Source of the DNA: JAJRVH01 sp964505995
Lineage (GTDB): Bacteria; Pseudomonadota; Zetaproteobacteria; Mariprofundales; Mariprofundaceae
Direction: 5' to 3'
NCBI GenBank assembly: GCA_964505995.1
Contig: CAZDLB010000007.1
Coordinates: 1-26,168 of the forward strand
DNA: 26,168 nt
The stretch's first letter is position 1, and every line of letters starts with the position of its first letter. Positions 15,500-23,275 of the stretch are shown here, one piece after another. A program made the position numbers and the translations under genes. The notes under the pieces were generated by a model. The model did no database searches, had not been told where the DNA came from, and was given only the letters and a program-made list of their open reading frames with translations.

Positions 15500-16209
15500 G
15501 CGAATGGCAGGCCATCGAGGGTCTGCAGGTGGCCATTGACGGGCCATCGGGCTCGGGCAAGGGAACGGTGGCCGCGCTGCTGGCCGAGGCCATCGGTCTT
15601 CCGGTGCTCGATACCGGCCTGTTGTACCGCTTTGTCGGCGCGATGGCGCTTGAGCGTGGCATCGACCTGGACGATGAGCAGGCGCTGGCGGATCTCAGCG
15701 CCGAGCTGGTGCCGGCGATGGACTGGCGGCCGGACGGGCTATGGTATCGGGGGGAGGACTATCAGGAGCGTGTGCGTGGCGAAGCCATGGGGGCTGCGGC
15801 ATCGAAGGTCGCCGCCTGCATGAAGGTGCGCGAGAATCTTCTGGCCGTGCAGCGGCGGCGCGCGGCCTCCGGATGCATCATGGACGGGCGGGATATCGGA
15901 TCCGTCGTTCTTCCGCATGCGCAGGCCAAGTTCTTTCTGACCGCCTCGCTGCGGGAGCGCGCCCGGCGTCGCTGGGCGCAGTACAAGGACCGGCATGCCG
16001 GCAAGGATATCGAGGAGGTGCTGACGGAACTGAAAATGCGTGACCAACGCGATTCGGAACGTCAGCATGCGCCGCTGCGTCAGGCCGAGGACGCCATCGT
16101 GATCGACTCGACAACGATGCGGGCCGATGAGGTGGTGGACCGGATTCTGGGAATCCTGGAGCGGCGAAAGCTGATCCGGGCCTCCGGCGATGATCCGGAT
16201 GCACGATGA
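15496..16209 (+). CDS. cmk: Cytidylate kinase
   Basis: Cmk phosphorylates CMP and dCMP, feeding CTP, dCTP and lipid precursors. I start it at the ATG at 15496 (237 residues), which has GGAGG upstream in the aroA end and overlaps the aroA stop as ATGA. The frame is open further upstream inside aroA but has no family similarity there. Seen: the P-loop GPSGSGKGT at 16-24, LDTGLLYRF, the CMP-binding DGRDIGSVV, a LID region RERARRRWAQYKD, and RDQRDSERQHAPLRQAEDA near the C terminus. The cmk-rpsA-ihfB order is classical in proteobacteria. Confidence 0.98.
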   Translation: MSEWQAIEGLQVAIDGPSGSGKGTVAALLAEAIGLPVLDTGLLYRFVGAMALERGIDLDDEQALADLSAELVPAMDWRPDGLWYRGEDYQERVRGEAMGAAASKVAACMKVRENLLAVQRRRAASGCIMDGRDIGSVVLPHAQAKFFLTASLRERARRRWAQYKDRHAGKDIEEVLTELKMRDQRDSERQHAPLRQAEDAIVIDSTTMRADEVVDRILGILERRKLIRASGDDPDAR

Positions 16210-16256
16210 TCCGCGCTGCGGACGGAACAAATCGATTGAAACTGGAAGAAACAACC

Positions 16257-18038
16257 ATGAGCGAACCCAAGGAACTTGAAAGCATGCAGGATGCAGCCGC
16301 ACAGCAGGCGACCGAAGAGGAGGAGTCCTTCAAGAAGCTGTTCGAGGCGTCACTGAAGGAGCAGCCCGTTGTGCGTCGCGGCGAGACGATCCGGGGCGTG
16401 GTCGTCAGCATCAGCGACGATGCCGTGACCGTTGATGTCGGAGCCAAGGCCGAGGGGGTCATCAAGGCGGCGGAGTTCGAAGCCGCGGGCCTGCCCCTGC
16501 CGAAGGTCGGCGACGAGGTCGAAGCCCTCGTGCAGTCCGTCGGTGACGCGGCCGGAATCCAGCTTTCGGTGCTGGCTGCCCGCCAGCAGGAGGCCTGGGC
16601 TGAAGTCGAGGCGGCTCTGGCGAGCGGCGATACGCTGGAGGCTGTCATCAGCCGCGAGGTCAAGGGCGGTTTTCGCGTCAATCTCAACGGACTGGAAGCC
16701 TTCATGCCGCGCTCGGAGGCGGACACGGACATGCGTTTCGATGCGGCAGCCCTTCTGGGCCAGCGTTGTCGGGTGGCCGTGCTGGAGGCGACGCGCAAGC
16801 CACAGAACATCGTCGTTTCCCGGCGCAGGCCGCTGGCCGTCGAGCAGCAGGCCAGGCGAGAGGCCTTCTTTGCCAGCACCTCGGTCGGCGACCGGGTCAG
16901 CGGCACCGTCAAGCGCCTGACCAGTTTCGGCGCCTTCGTCGATGTCGGGGGTGTGGATGCGCTGCTGCATGTCTCGGATATCTCCTGGCAGCGGCTGAAC
17001 GACCCGTCCGAGATGCTCAGCGTCGGCCAGAACATCACGGCTGAGGTCACGAAGCTGAATCCGGAAACGGGCAAGGTCTCGATCTCGATGAAGGCCCTGC
17101 AGAGCGATCCCTGGGAAAAGGTTGCCTCGACCTACGAGCCCGGCATGCGTCTGACCGGCACGGTTCGCCGGCTGCTGGATTTCGGGGCTGTGGTCGAACT
17201 GGAGCCGGGCATTGAAGGCATGATCCATCGTTCGGAGCTGAGCTGGACGAAGCGGGATATCCGGCCTGCCGAAGTGCTCTCCGAAGGGGATGTCGTCGAT
17301 GTCGCGGTGCTTGAAGTGGATGCCGAGGCGCGTCGCATCCGCCTGAGCCTGAAGAGCGTGACCGAGAACCCCTGGCAGGTCTGGCTCAGCGAGCATCCGG
17401 TGGGTTCCCGGGTCAGGGGCCGGATCAAGAACATCACCGATTTCGGCTTCTTCGTGCCGGTCGCGGACGGACTGGATGGCCTTGTGCATCTGGAGAACCT
17501 GTCCTGGGAGCGCAAGGGGGCGGAGGTCCTGAAGGAGTATCAGAAGGGCCAGGAGGTCGAAGCCGTCGTGCTGGGCGTGGATGTCGAGAAGCAGCGGATT
17601 TCGCTTGGCATCAAGCAGCTGACCGATGATCCGTTCGAGGTCTTCCTCGCCGGGGTCCGCCGCGGTCAGGCCGTGAACGGCACGATCGCGGAGCTGCGAC
17701 CCTCCGGCGCCATTGTCGAACTGGCCGAGGGGGTGCAGGCCTTTCTGCCGATGCGCGAGGTGCCGCGCGAATACGGCGAGCTCAATGTCGGCGACAGCGT
17801 CGAGGCCAAGATCACCGATATCAATCGCAAGCGCCGTCAGGTGGAGCTGTCGGTGCGCCAGCATCTGCGCGACGAGGAGCGCAATGCGGTGCGCAACTAT
17901 GCGAAGCAGGCGGCCAAGGACGATACGCCGTCGGCGCTGGCGCTGGAACTGCAGCGCAAGCTGCTGGGCCGCGGCGATGCGCTGGCGGGCGGCAAGGAAG
18001 ACTCCGGAAAGACCGCCAAGGGCGGCAAGGATTCCTGA
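16257..18038 (+). CDS. rpsA: 30S ribosomal protein S1
   Basis: S1 helps load mRNA onto the 30S subunit. It is 593 residues from the ATG at 16257 and has six S1 (OB-fold) repeats at about 42-107, 123-190, 210-280, 295-367, 382-454 and 469-535. Repeats 3-5 carry the strongest RNA-binding pattern (TSFGAFVDV, LDFGAVVEL, TDFGFFVPV). Repeats 1-2 are the divergent ribosome-binding pair, preceded by FKKLFEASL. The N terminus has an acidic extension of about 25 residues relative to E. coli. An alternative ATG at 16206 overlaps the cmk stop as ATGA and would add 17 residues. I prefer 16257 because GGAAG lies 8 nt upstream. The 47-nt gap contains a TCCGC/GCGGA hairpin (16210-16222). Confidence 0.97.
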   Translation: MSEPKELESMQDAAAQQATEEEESFKKLFEASLKEQPVVRRGETIRGVVVSISDDAVTVDVGAKAEGVIKAAEFEAAGLPLPKVGDEVEALVQSVGDAAGIQLSVLAARQQEAWAEVEAALASGDTLEAVISREVKGGFRVNLNGLEAFMPRSEADTDMRFDAAALLGQRCRVAVLEATRKPQNIVVSRRRPLAVEQQARREAFFASTSVGDRVSGTVKRLTSFGAFVDVGGVDALLHVSDISWQRLNDPSEMLSVGQNITAEVTKLNPETGKVSISMKALQSDPWEKVASTYEPGMRLTGTVRRLLDFGAVVELEPGIEGMIHRSELSWTKRDIRPAEVLSEGDVVDVAVLEVDAEARRIRLSLKSVTENPWQVWLSEHPVGSRVRGRIKNITDFGFFVPVADGLDGLVHLENLSWERKGAEVLKEYQKGQEVEAVVLGVDVEKQRISLGIKQLTDDPFEVFLAGVRRGQAVNGTIAELRPSGAIVELAEGVQAFLPMREVPREYGELNVGDSVEAKITDINRKRRQVELSVRQHLRDEERNAVRNYAKQAAKDDTPSALALELQRKLLGRGDALAGGKEDSGKTAKGGKDS

Positions 18039-18061
18039 GCCGCGGGAACTGGCGGTCGGGC

Positions 18062-18089
18062 TTGCAGTCCGCGTCCATTGAACTAAAGT
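18062..18089 (+). promoter_or_regulatory. Weak candidate promoter for ihfB
   Basis: TTGCAG (18062-18067) and TAAAGT (18084-18089, 4 of 6 to the -10) are 16 nt apart, 21 nt before the ihfB ATG, in the 72-nt rpsA-ihfB gap. The -35 is poor, and read-through from rpsA is equally plausible. Confidence 0.25.
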
Positions 18090-18110
18090 GAGGTGGCGGG
18101 AGGTGGCCTT

Positions 18111-18401
18111 ATGACGAAGTCTGAACTCGTGGAAATGATAGCCGAGAAGCAGGGGAGCATCACCCGGCGTGAAGCGGAGGTGGTGGTCAATACGATCTTT
18201 TCGGCCATCGGCGATGCTCTGGCCGATGGCGACCGCGTCGAGCTTCGGGGCTTCGGCAGCTTTACGACCAAGCACCGCAATGCCCGCATCGGCCGCAATC
18301 CCAAGACTGGCGAGTCGGTGCATGTGCCGGCCAAGGTGGTGCCACACTTCAAGCCGGGCAAGGAATTGCGCGAACGGGTGGACCAGAACGCCCGCCGCTA
18401 G
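18111..18401 (+). CDS. ihfB: Integration host factor subunit beta
   Basis: IHF-beta pairs with IHF-alpha to bend DNA sharply at specific sites in recombination, replication and sigma54 promoters. It is 96 residues from the ATG at 18111, which has GGGAGGT upstream; an earlier in-frame ATG at 18093 lacks a Shine-Dalgarno sequence. Seen: TKSELVEMIAEKQGSIT at the N terminus, VELRGFGSFTTKHRNAR, and the DNA-intercalating arm GRNPKTGESVHVPAKVVPHF, with the conserved Pro in RNPKTG. The position directly after rpsA distinguishes IHF-beta from the HU paralogues. lapA follows 15 nt later. Confidence 0.97.
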   Translation: MTKSELVEMIAEKQGSITRREAEVVVNTIFSAIGDALADGDRVELRGFGSFTTKHRNARIGRNPKTGESVHVPAKVVPHFKPGKELRERVDQNARR

Positions 18402-18416
18402 CACGGGCTGCAAGCG

Positions 18417-18710
18417 ATGAACTGGATCAATATCCTTGTCCTCATCGTGCTGACCTCGCTGGCGACGATGTTCGCCATCGGCAATCAGCTGCCGGTGCAG
18501 GTTCATTTTCTCGGTCTGAGCAGTCTGCCGGTGCCGCTGTATGTGCCGGTGTTTCTGGCCTTTCTTCTGGGCTTTGCCGGCGGCGTGCTGGCGCTCAGCT
18601 TTTCCAGGCGCAAGCACAAGCAGGAGATTCAGTGGCTGCGCGCCGAGCATGAGCAGCTGAGAAAGGAAGTCGAGAACCTGCGCAACATCCCGCTGCAAGA
18701 CGACGTATGA
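18417..18710 (+). CDS. lapA: LapA (DUF1049) inner-membrane protein
   Basis: LapA is a small protein encoded with LapB; the pair takes part in LPS assembly and in controlling LpxC turnover in enterobacteria. The 97 residues contain two hydrophobic helices (about 4-22 and 41-62) separated by QVHFLGLSSLPVPLYVP, then a short basic turn (SRRKHKQE) and a coiled-coil tail to about residue 90. The Shine-Dalgarno sequence is weak, so translation may follow from ihfB. The TGA overlaps the lapB start as ATGA. Confidence 0.9.
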   Translation: MNWINILVLIVLTSLATMFAIGNQLPVQVHFLGLSSLPVPLYVPVFLAFLLGFAGGVLALSFSRRKHKQEIQWLRAEHEQLRKEVENLRNIPLQDDV

Positions 18711-19846
18711 ACACGCTGCTGCTGGCGATTACCGCCGCGGCGCTGGTGGTGCTGGTGGCGCTGCTGCTGCGCCCGGAGAAGGCTCCCGAGGAGGAGCAGC
18801 CGCGGGAGGATGCGCGCATCTCGCCTCTGCTGCGCGGCATCAACTATCTGCTCTCCGACGAGCCCGATCGGGCGTTGCAGGAGATGGTACAGGTCGCCCG
18901 CCTGCGTTCGGAGGCGGCCGATGTCTACATGGCGCTGGGCGAGATGTTCCGTTCCAAGGGCGAGATCGGCCGCGCGGTGCGCATCCATCAGAACCTTCTG
19001 GCCCGGCCCGACCTGCCCGAATCGATGGTGCTGCAGGCGCATCTGGCGCTGGCCCGGGATTTCCAGAGCGGGGGGCTTCTGGATCGGGCGCTGCGCCAGT
19101 ACGGCCATGCGCTGGAACTTCAGCCGGATCATACCGGCGCGCTGGAGGCCTGCCTGCGCATTCGCGAGCAGAGCAGCGAATGGGAGGAGGCGGAAGAACT
19201 GCTGACGCGCCTGGAGCAGGTGCGCGGGGAATCCTACGGCAGCCATCGCGCCTATCTGCTGGCCGAGATGGCCCGGCGCTGCCTCGAAAGGCGGGACCGG
19301 CATGGCGCCCGGGAGCATGCGCGTCGGGCGCTGGAACTGGATCCGGCCTGTGCGCCGGCGCGCATGGTCGAGATCGAGCTGGAACTGGCCGGTGGCAATT
19401 TCGCGGATGCCGTGGCATCGCTCGAGGCCTGCTGGCAGCATTCGCGCGAGCATTTCCCGTTGCTGGTGCCGCTGATCGTCGGCCATGGCTCGTTCTACCG
19501 CAAGCACGGGGAAGCGCTGCTGCAGCGGCTGTGGGAAGCCTCGGGAGATTCCGAGCTGTTTCTGGCCTGGCTTGCGGAAAGGCTGCGCGAGGACGGGCGC
19601 GAAAAGGCGGCCGCGTGGGTGCGTGAGCAGGGCTACGAGCCGGATTGCCTGCGCAACTCGCTGCGGCTGATGGCGATGATCGGCGAGGAGGACGATGCCC
19701 ATGTCGGCTTTGCCCGTCAGTGGCAGAAGCTGGCCCGGAACTACGCCTGCGAGATCTGCGGTGTCGAGGTCGTGGAGATGCGCTGGCAGTGCCCGCAATG
19801 CCATGCATGGGGAAGCATGCACCCGAAACGCGAGGAGAAGATCTGA
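18707..19846 (+). CDS. lapB: LapB (YciM), LPS assembly/LpxC-regulating TPR protein
   Basis: LapB anchors in the inner membrane and, in E. coli, links the LPS synthesis machinery to FtsH-driven LpxC degradation. The 379 residues fit. Seen: one N-terminal transmembrane helix (about 2-21), a TPR array with ALGEMFRSKGEIGRAVRIHQ and LARDFQSGGLLDRALRQYG, and a C-terminal rubredoxin-like knuckle with Cys348, Cys351, Cys362 and Cys365 (CEIC and CPQC), needed for function in the family. The gene overlaps lapA by 4 nt and abuts pyrF with no gap, as in many gamma-proteobacteria. Confidence 0.96.
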   Translation: MNTLLLAITAAALVVLVALLLRPEKAPEEEQPREDARISPLLRGINYLLSDEPDRALQEMVQVARLRSEAADVYMALGEMFRSKGEIGRAVRIHQNLLARPDLPESMVLQAHLALARDFQSGGLLDRALRQYGHALELQPDHTGALEACLRIREQSSEWEEAEELLTRLEQVRGESYGSHRAYLLAEMARRCLERRDRHGAREHARRALELDPACAPARMVEIELELAGGNFADAVASLEACWQHSREHFPLLVPLIVGHGSFYRKHGEALLQRLWEASGDSELFLAWLAERLREDGREKAAAWVREQGYEPDCLRNSLRLMAMIGEEDDAHVGFARQWQKLARNYACEICGVEVVEMRWQCPQCHAWGSMHPKREEKI

Positions 19847-20530
19847 ATGGAAGCCCGGATTCGAGATCGCCTGATGGTGGCGCTGGATGTCGAGAACCGA
19901 AAGCAGGCGCTGGAGCTGCGCGATACGCTTGGCGATGCCGTCGGCTGGTTCAAGATCGGCCTGCGCCTGTTCGTCGCCGAAGGGCCGGAACTGGTTCGGC
20001 GGATGGTGGAATCCCACCGGGTCTTTCTCGATCTGAAGTTTCATGACATCCCGAACACCGTCGCGCAGGCCATCGAGAGCGCCGGCAGGCTCGGCGTGGA
20101 CATGGTCAATGTGCATGCCGGTGGCGGACCTGAGATGCTGCGCGCGGCCGCGGAGGCGTCCGCGGCCTTCCCGCAGATGAAGACGATTGCCGTGACCGTG
20201 CTGACCAGCGATCCGATGCCGAAGGAGGATGCGGCCCGCGTGGCGCTGGAGCGGGCGCGGATGGCCCGCGAGGCCGGATTGGATGGCGTGGTCTGCAGCG
20301 TATGGGAAGCAGCCGCGATCAAGCGGCATTGCGGCGATGATTGCATCACCGTTACGCCCGGCATCCGCTGGGGGAGTCAGGATGTCGGCGATCAGAAGCG
20401 CATCGCCGATCCGGCCGCGGCCGTTGCCGGCGGGTCGGATTATCTCGTCGTCGGCCGGCCGATCATCCGGGCCGCATCGCCCAGGGATGCGGCGCTGCAG
20501 GCGCTGGACATGATGCGGTCGGCCCTGTGA
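19847..20530 (+). CDS. pyrF: Orotidine 5'-phosphate decarboxylase
   Basis: PyrF is a TIM-barrel enzyme that converts OMP to UMP. The 227-residue length is typical. Seen: LMVALDVEN at the first strand, FKIGLRLF with Lys36, the catalytic DLKFHD array (Asp62, Lys64, Asp67), VNVHAGGG, AVTVLTS, PGIRW and the phosphate-binding VVGRPI near the C terminus. The ATG directly follows the lapB TGA, with GAGGAG in the last lapB codons. The TGA overlaps the dgt GTG. The C-terminal GSQDVGDQKRIADP is slightly variant but usual for the family. Confidence 0.98.
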   Translation: MEARIRDRLMVALDVENRKQALELRDTLGDAVGWFKIGLRLFVAEGPELVRRMVESHRVFLDLKFHDIPNTVAQAIESAGRLGVDMVNVHAGGGPEMLRAAAEASAAFPQMKTIAVTVLTSDPMPKEDAARVALERARMAREAGLDGVVCSVWEAAAIKRHCGDDCITVTPGIRWGSQDVGDQKRIADPAAAVAGGSDYLVVGRPIIRAASPRDAALQALDMMRSAL

Positions 20531-21678
20531 ATTACGAGGATTCCCTGGCCGCCTACGCCTGCCGCAGCAGCCATTCGCGCGGCAGGGTCTATCCCGAGCC
20601 CGAATCGGAGCATCGCAATCCCTACCAGCGCGACCGCGACCGCATCATCCATTCCACCGCCTTCCGCAGGCTGGAATACAAGACCCAGGTCTTCGTCAAT
20701 CACGAGGGGGATCACTATCGGACGCGGCTGACGCATTCGCTGGAGGTGGCGCAGATCGCCCGCTCGATCTGCCGTGCCATGCGCCTGCACGAGGACCTGG
20801 CCGAGGCCGTGGCGCTGGCGCATGATCTCGGGCACACGCCGTTCGGGCATTCGGGGCAGGACGCGCTGGATGCGGTCATGCAGCCGTATGGCGGCTTCGA
20901 GCACAACCGGCAGTCGCTGCGCATCGTCGAGAAGCTGGAGCGCAAGTATGCGGGCTTTCCGGGCCTGAACCTGAGCTATGAAACGCGCGAGGGCATCGTC
21001 AAGCATCATTCGGCCTTCGATCAGCCGAAGAACCGCGATCTGGAGCATTTCAGCCTCGGCGAGCAGGCGTCGCTGGAGGCGCAGATCGGCAATCTGGCCG
21101 ACGAGATCGCCTACAACAACCACGACATCGACGACGGCTACCGCGCCGGCATGCTCAGCATCGAGGGCTTAAGGTCCCTGGAGCTGTTCGATCGGCATTT
21201 CACCGAGGTCGAGAGCCGCTTTCCCGATGCGCCGGAACGGCTGCAGGTCAATGAAACGGTTCGGCGCATGATCAATCATCTGATCGTCGATGTGATCGAG
21301 GAAACGCATCGGCGCCTGCAGCAGGCCGGCGTCGAAAGCTTCGAGGATGTGCGCCGGGCCGGCCACGTGCTCGTCGGCTTCTCCCGGCCGGTGCGCCAGA
21401 TGAACGGCGAGCTCAAGCGCTATCTGTATCGCAACATGTACCGGCATTACCGCGTCGTGCGCATGGCCAGCAAGGCCGAACGCGTGATCCGCGATCTCTT
21501 CCAGGCCTACATGGAGCGGCCGGCCATGCTGCCCGATCCGCAGCAGCGGAACATCGAGCAGGCCGGCGGTGGCGAGGCCGCGCAGGCGCGGGCCATCGCC
21601 GACTACATCGCCGGCATGACGGATCGTTTCGCGCTTGAAGAGCATGCCCGGCTGTTCGACGTCAACGTGCGCTGCTGA
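20527..21678 (+). CDS. dgt: dGTP triphosphohydrolase-like HD-domain protein
   Basis: This family hydrolyses dGTP (or other dNTPs) to nucleoside and triphosphate and so tunes dNTP pools. I start it at the GTG at 20527 (383 residues), overlapping the pyrF stop as GTGA; a longer frame extends into pyrF without family similarity. Seen: RNPYQRDRDRIIHSTAFRRL, then metal ligands His70 (RLTHSLEV), His99-Asp100 (LAHDLGHTPFGH) and Asp192 (LADEIAYNNHDIDDG), the H...HD...D set. The length is that of the shorter deoxyguanosinetriphosphate triphosphohydrolase-like proteins, not the roughly 505-residue E. coli Dgt, so the substrate is less certain. The gene is last in the plus-strand run and converges on the FHA gene. 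Confidence 0.94.
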   Translation: MNYEDSLAAYACRSSHSRGRVYPEPESEHRNPYQRDRDRIIHSTAFRRLEYKTQVFVNHEGDHYRTRLTHSLEVAQIARSICRAMRLHEDLAEAVALAHDLGHTPFGHSGQDALDAVMQPYGGFEHNRQSLRIVEKLERKYAGFPGLNLSYETREGIVKHHSAFDQPKNRDLEHFSLGEQASLEAQIGNLADEIAYNNHDIDDGYRAGMLSIEGLRSLELFDRHFTEVESRFPDAPERLQVNETVRRMINHLIVDVIEETHRRLQQAGVESFEDVRRAGHVLVGFSRPVRQMNGELKRYLYRNMYRHYRVVRMASKAERVIRDLFQAYMERPAMLPDPQQRNIEQAGGGEAAQARAIADYIAGMTDRFALEEHARLFDVNVRC

Positions 21679-21698
21679 AATCCCGGGCGGAAAGGGAC

Positions 21699-21716
21699 AG
21701 GCCTGGATCGGGGCCT
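21699..21716. terminator. Possible hairpin between dgt and the FHA gene
   Basis: AGGCC (21699-21703) and GGCCT (21712-21716) can pair across an 8-nt loop in the 36-nt convergent gap, and the second arm overlaps the FHA gene stop. There is no T-tract, so the support is weak. Confidence 0.22.
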
Positions 21717-22434
21717 ATTCCTCCTTGATGAAGAACTCCATCTTCGTATCGCCGATCTCGATGACGTCGCCGTCCTTGAGCGTGCGCGGCGAATCGCCAA
21801 CGGTCTCGCCGTTGACCTTGGGCTTGGCCAGGCCTTCCAGATGGGCGATGTGATAGCCGGTGGGCCGGCGGGTGATGACGGCGGCCTGCTTGCCGACGGT
21901 CAGGCCCTTGACCTTGATCTTGCAGTTGTCGCCCTTGCCGACGCTGGTCAGCGACGCGGTCAGGTCGAAGCTGCGCCCCTGCATCGGGCCGGCCAGGATC
22001 TGCACGCCGGCCAGCGGCATGACCATGCCGGTCCGTGATTCCCCCTGCGGTGTCATCGCGGCCCGGGCCTGCGGCGAGATGACCATCGTCTTGTCCATGT
22101 GATCTTCTTCTTCCTGCGCCGGCGCCGCGGGTGCTTCCTTCTCGTCGATGTTGACGAAGACCAGGGAGTGCTTGCCGATGGTGATGTTGTCGCCGTGCTG
22201 CAGCACATGCTTGGTGATCTGCTTGTTGTTCACGAAGGTGCCGTTCGTGCTCCCCAGATCCTCGAGGATGGCCTTGTTGCCGATCTTCAGCACCCGCGCG
22301 TGCCGGCCGGACACGGCCAGGTTGTCGATATGGATCGTGTTCTCCGGCTTTCGTCCGATGGTGGTTTCTTCACGGTCGAGCGGACATTCGGAAATCACCG
22401 AGTCCTTGAACTTGAGTATCAGTTTACTGGCCAT
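21715..22434 (-). CDS. Tandem FHA-domain protein, one intact and one degenerate domain
   Basis: FHA domains read phosphothreonine. Of 239 residues, the N-terminal domain (about 5-95) keeps the whole binding set: Gly27-Arg28 (TIGRKPEN), Ser42-Gly-Arg-His45 and GSTNGTFVN at 61-69. A charged linker (about 97-135) contains MDKTMVI with Thr116. The C-terminal domain (about 140-235) keeps the fold pattern and a late VNGETV. But it has VGKGDN in place of the GR motif and VGKQAAV in place of SxxH, so it should not bind phosphothreonine. The ATG has GGAGGAG 4 nt upstream. The gene is third in the kinase-phosphatase-FHA operon, 30 nt after the phosphatase. The likely role is a cytoplasmic reader or adaptor whose linker Thr is a kinase target (inference). 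Confidence 0.92.
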   Translation of the reverse strand: MASKLILKFKDSVISECPLDREETTIGRKPENTIHIDNLAVSGRHARVLKIGNKAILEDLGSTNGTFVNNKQITKHVLQHGDNITIGKHSLVFVNIDEKEAPAAPAQEEEDHMDKTMVISPQARAAMTPQGESRTGMVMPLAGVQILAGPMQGRSFDLTASLTSVGKGDNCKIKVKGLTVGKQAAVITRRPTGYHIAHLEGLAKPKVNGETVGDSPRTLKDGDVIEIGDTKMEFFIKEE

Positions 22435-22464
22435 GGCACTCCTCCATCGGGCAGGTTTGTTGCG

Positions 22465-23274
22465 TCATTTTCCAAACAGTCGCGAAATGATACCACGCGA
22501 ACGATTAAAACTCTTGGGTGTGCGGATCAGGATCACCGAGATGTTGTCGGGACCGCCCGCATCGTTGGCCAGCTGGATCAGCTGGGCGCCGGCCTTGCGC
22601 AGGTCGTGGCTGTACTGCGTCAGCGTCAGCCGGATGGCTTCATCCGGGACGACATCCGTCAGGCCGTCGGAACACATCAGGTAGATATCGCCGGCCTTGA
22701 CGATGTCCTCGACGATGTCCGGCTCCACCCCGGGCTCGACGCCCAGGGCGCGCGTGACGAGGTTCTTGATCGAGGAATTGCGGGCGTCATCCGCGGTCAG
22801 CAGCCCCCGGCGGACCTGCTCCTGAATCAGCGAGTGATCCTCGGTCACATGGGTCAGCACGTCATCGCGCAGGCGGTACATGCGCGAGTCGCCGACATGG
22901 CCGGCGGTGACGCGATCGGCATAGAAGACCGCGACGACGATCGTCGTGCCCATGCCGGCGCATTCCGGCCTGTTCTGCGCGACATCGTAGATCGCATCAT
23001 TGGCCAGGCTCACGGCCTCGCGTACCAGCATCGACTCGCCGGTAAAGCCGGTTTCCTCATTGACCTCGGCCATCTTGATCTTCGAGAGCTTTTCCTTCAG
23101 CAGCCGGGTCGTGAACTCGATGGCCATGGAGCTGGCCACCTCGCCGGCGTTGTGACCGCCCATGCCGTCGGCCAGCACGGCGATTCCGTGTGACGGGAGG
23201 ATGCCGACGCAGTCCTCGTTGTGGCTGCGCTTCACGCCCACATCCGTCATCGCATGCATCTCGAGGCCAGCCAT
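22465..23274 (-). CDS. PP2C-type (PPM, Stp1/PrpC-like) Ser/Thr protein phosphatase
   Basis: This Mn/Mg-dependent phosphatase would reverse the adjacent kinase. It is 269 residues from the ATG at 23274, which lies one base after the kinase stop with GGGAGGGAG upstream; the longer frame overlaps kinase coding and has no PP2C similarity. Seen in order: TDVGVKRSHNED (Glu20, Asp21), LADGMGGHNAGE with metal-binding Asp36, GMGTTIV, HVGDSRMYRL (Asp129), EDHSL, CSDGLTDVV (Asp203) and GGPDNISVILI (Asp243). The C-terminal 19 residues are basic (KSFNRSRGIISRLFGK), perhaps a membrane-contact tail (inference). The tight spacing indicates co-translation with the kinase. Confidence 0.96.
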   Translation of the reverse strand: MAGLEMHAMTDVGVKRSHNEDCVGILPSHGIAVLADGMGGHNAGEVASSMAIEFTTRLLKEKLSKIKMAEVNEETGFTGESMLVREAVSLANDAIYDVAQNRPECAGMGTTIVVAVFYADRVTAGHVGDSRMYRLRDDVLTHVTEDHSLIQEQVRRGLLTADDARNSSIKNLVTRALGVEPGVEPDIVEDIVKAGDIYLMCSDGLTDVVPDEAIRLTLTQYSHDLRKAGAQLIQLANDAGGPDNISVILIRTPKSFNRSRGIISRLFGK

Positions 23275-23275
23275 G

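Noticed and set aside
16350..18698. A 782-codon open frame antisense to rpsA, ihfB and lapA
   Set aside because: It is rich in Gln, His, Arg and Asp, has no domain pattern, and mirrors the GC-rich codon use of real genes on the other strand.
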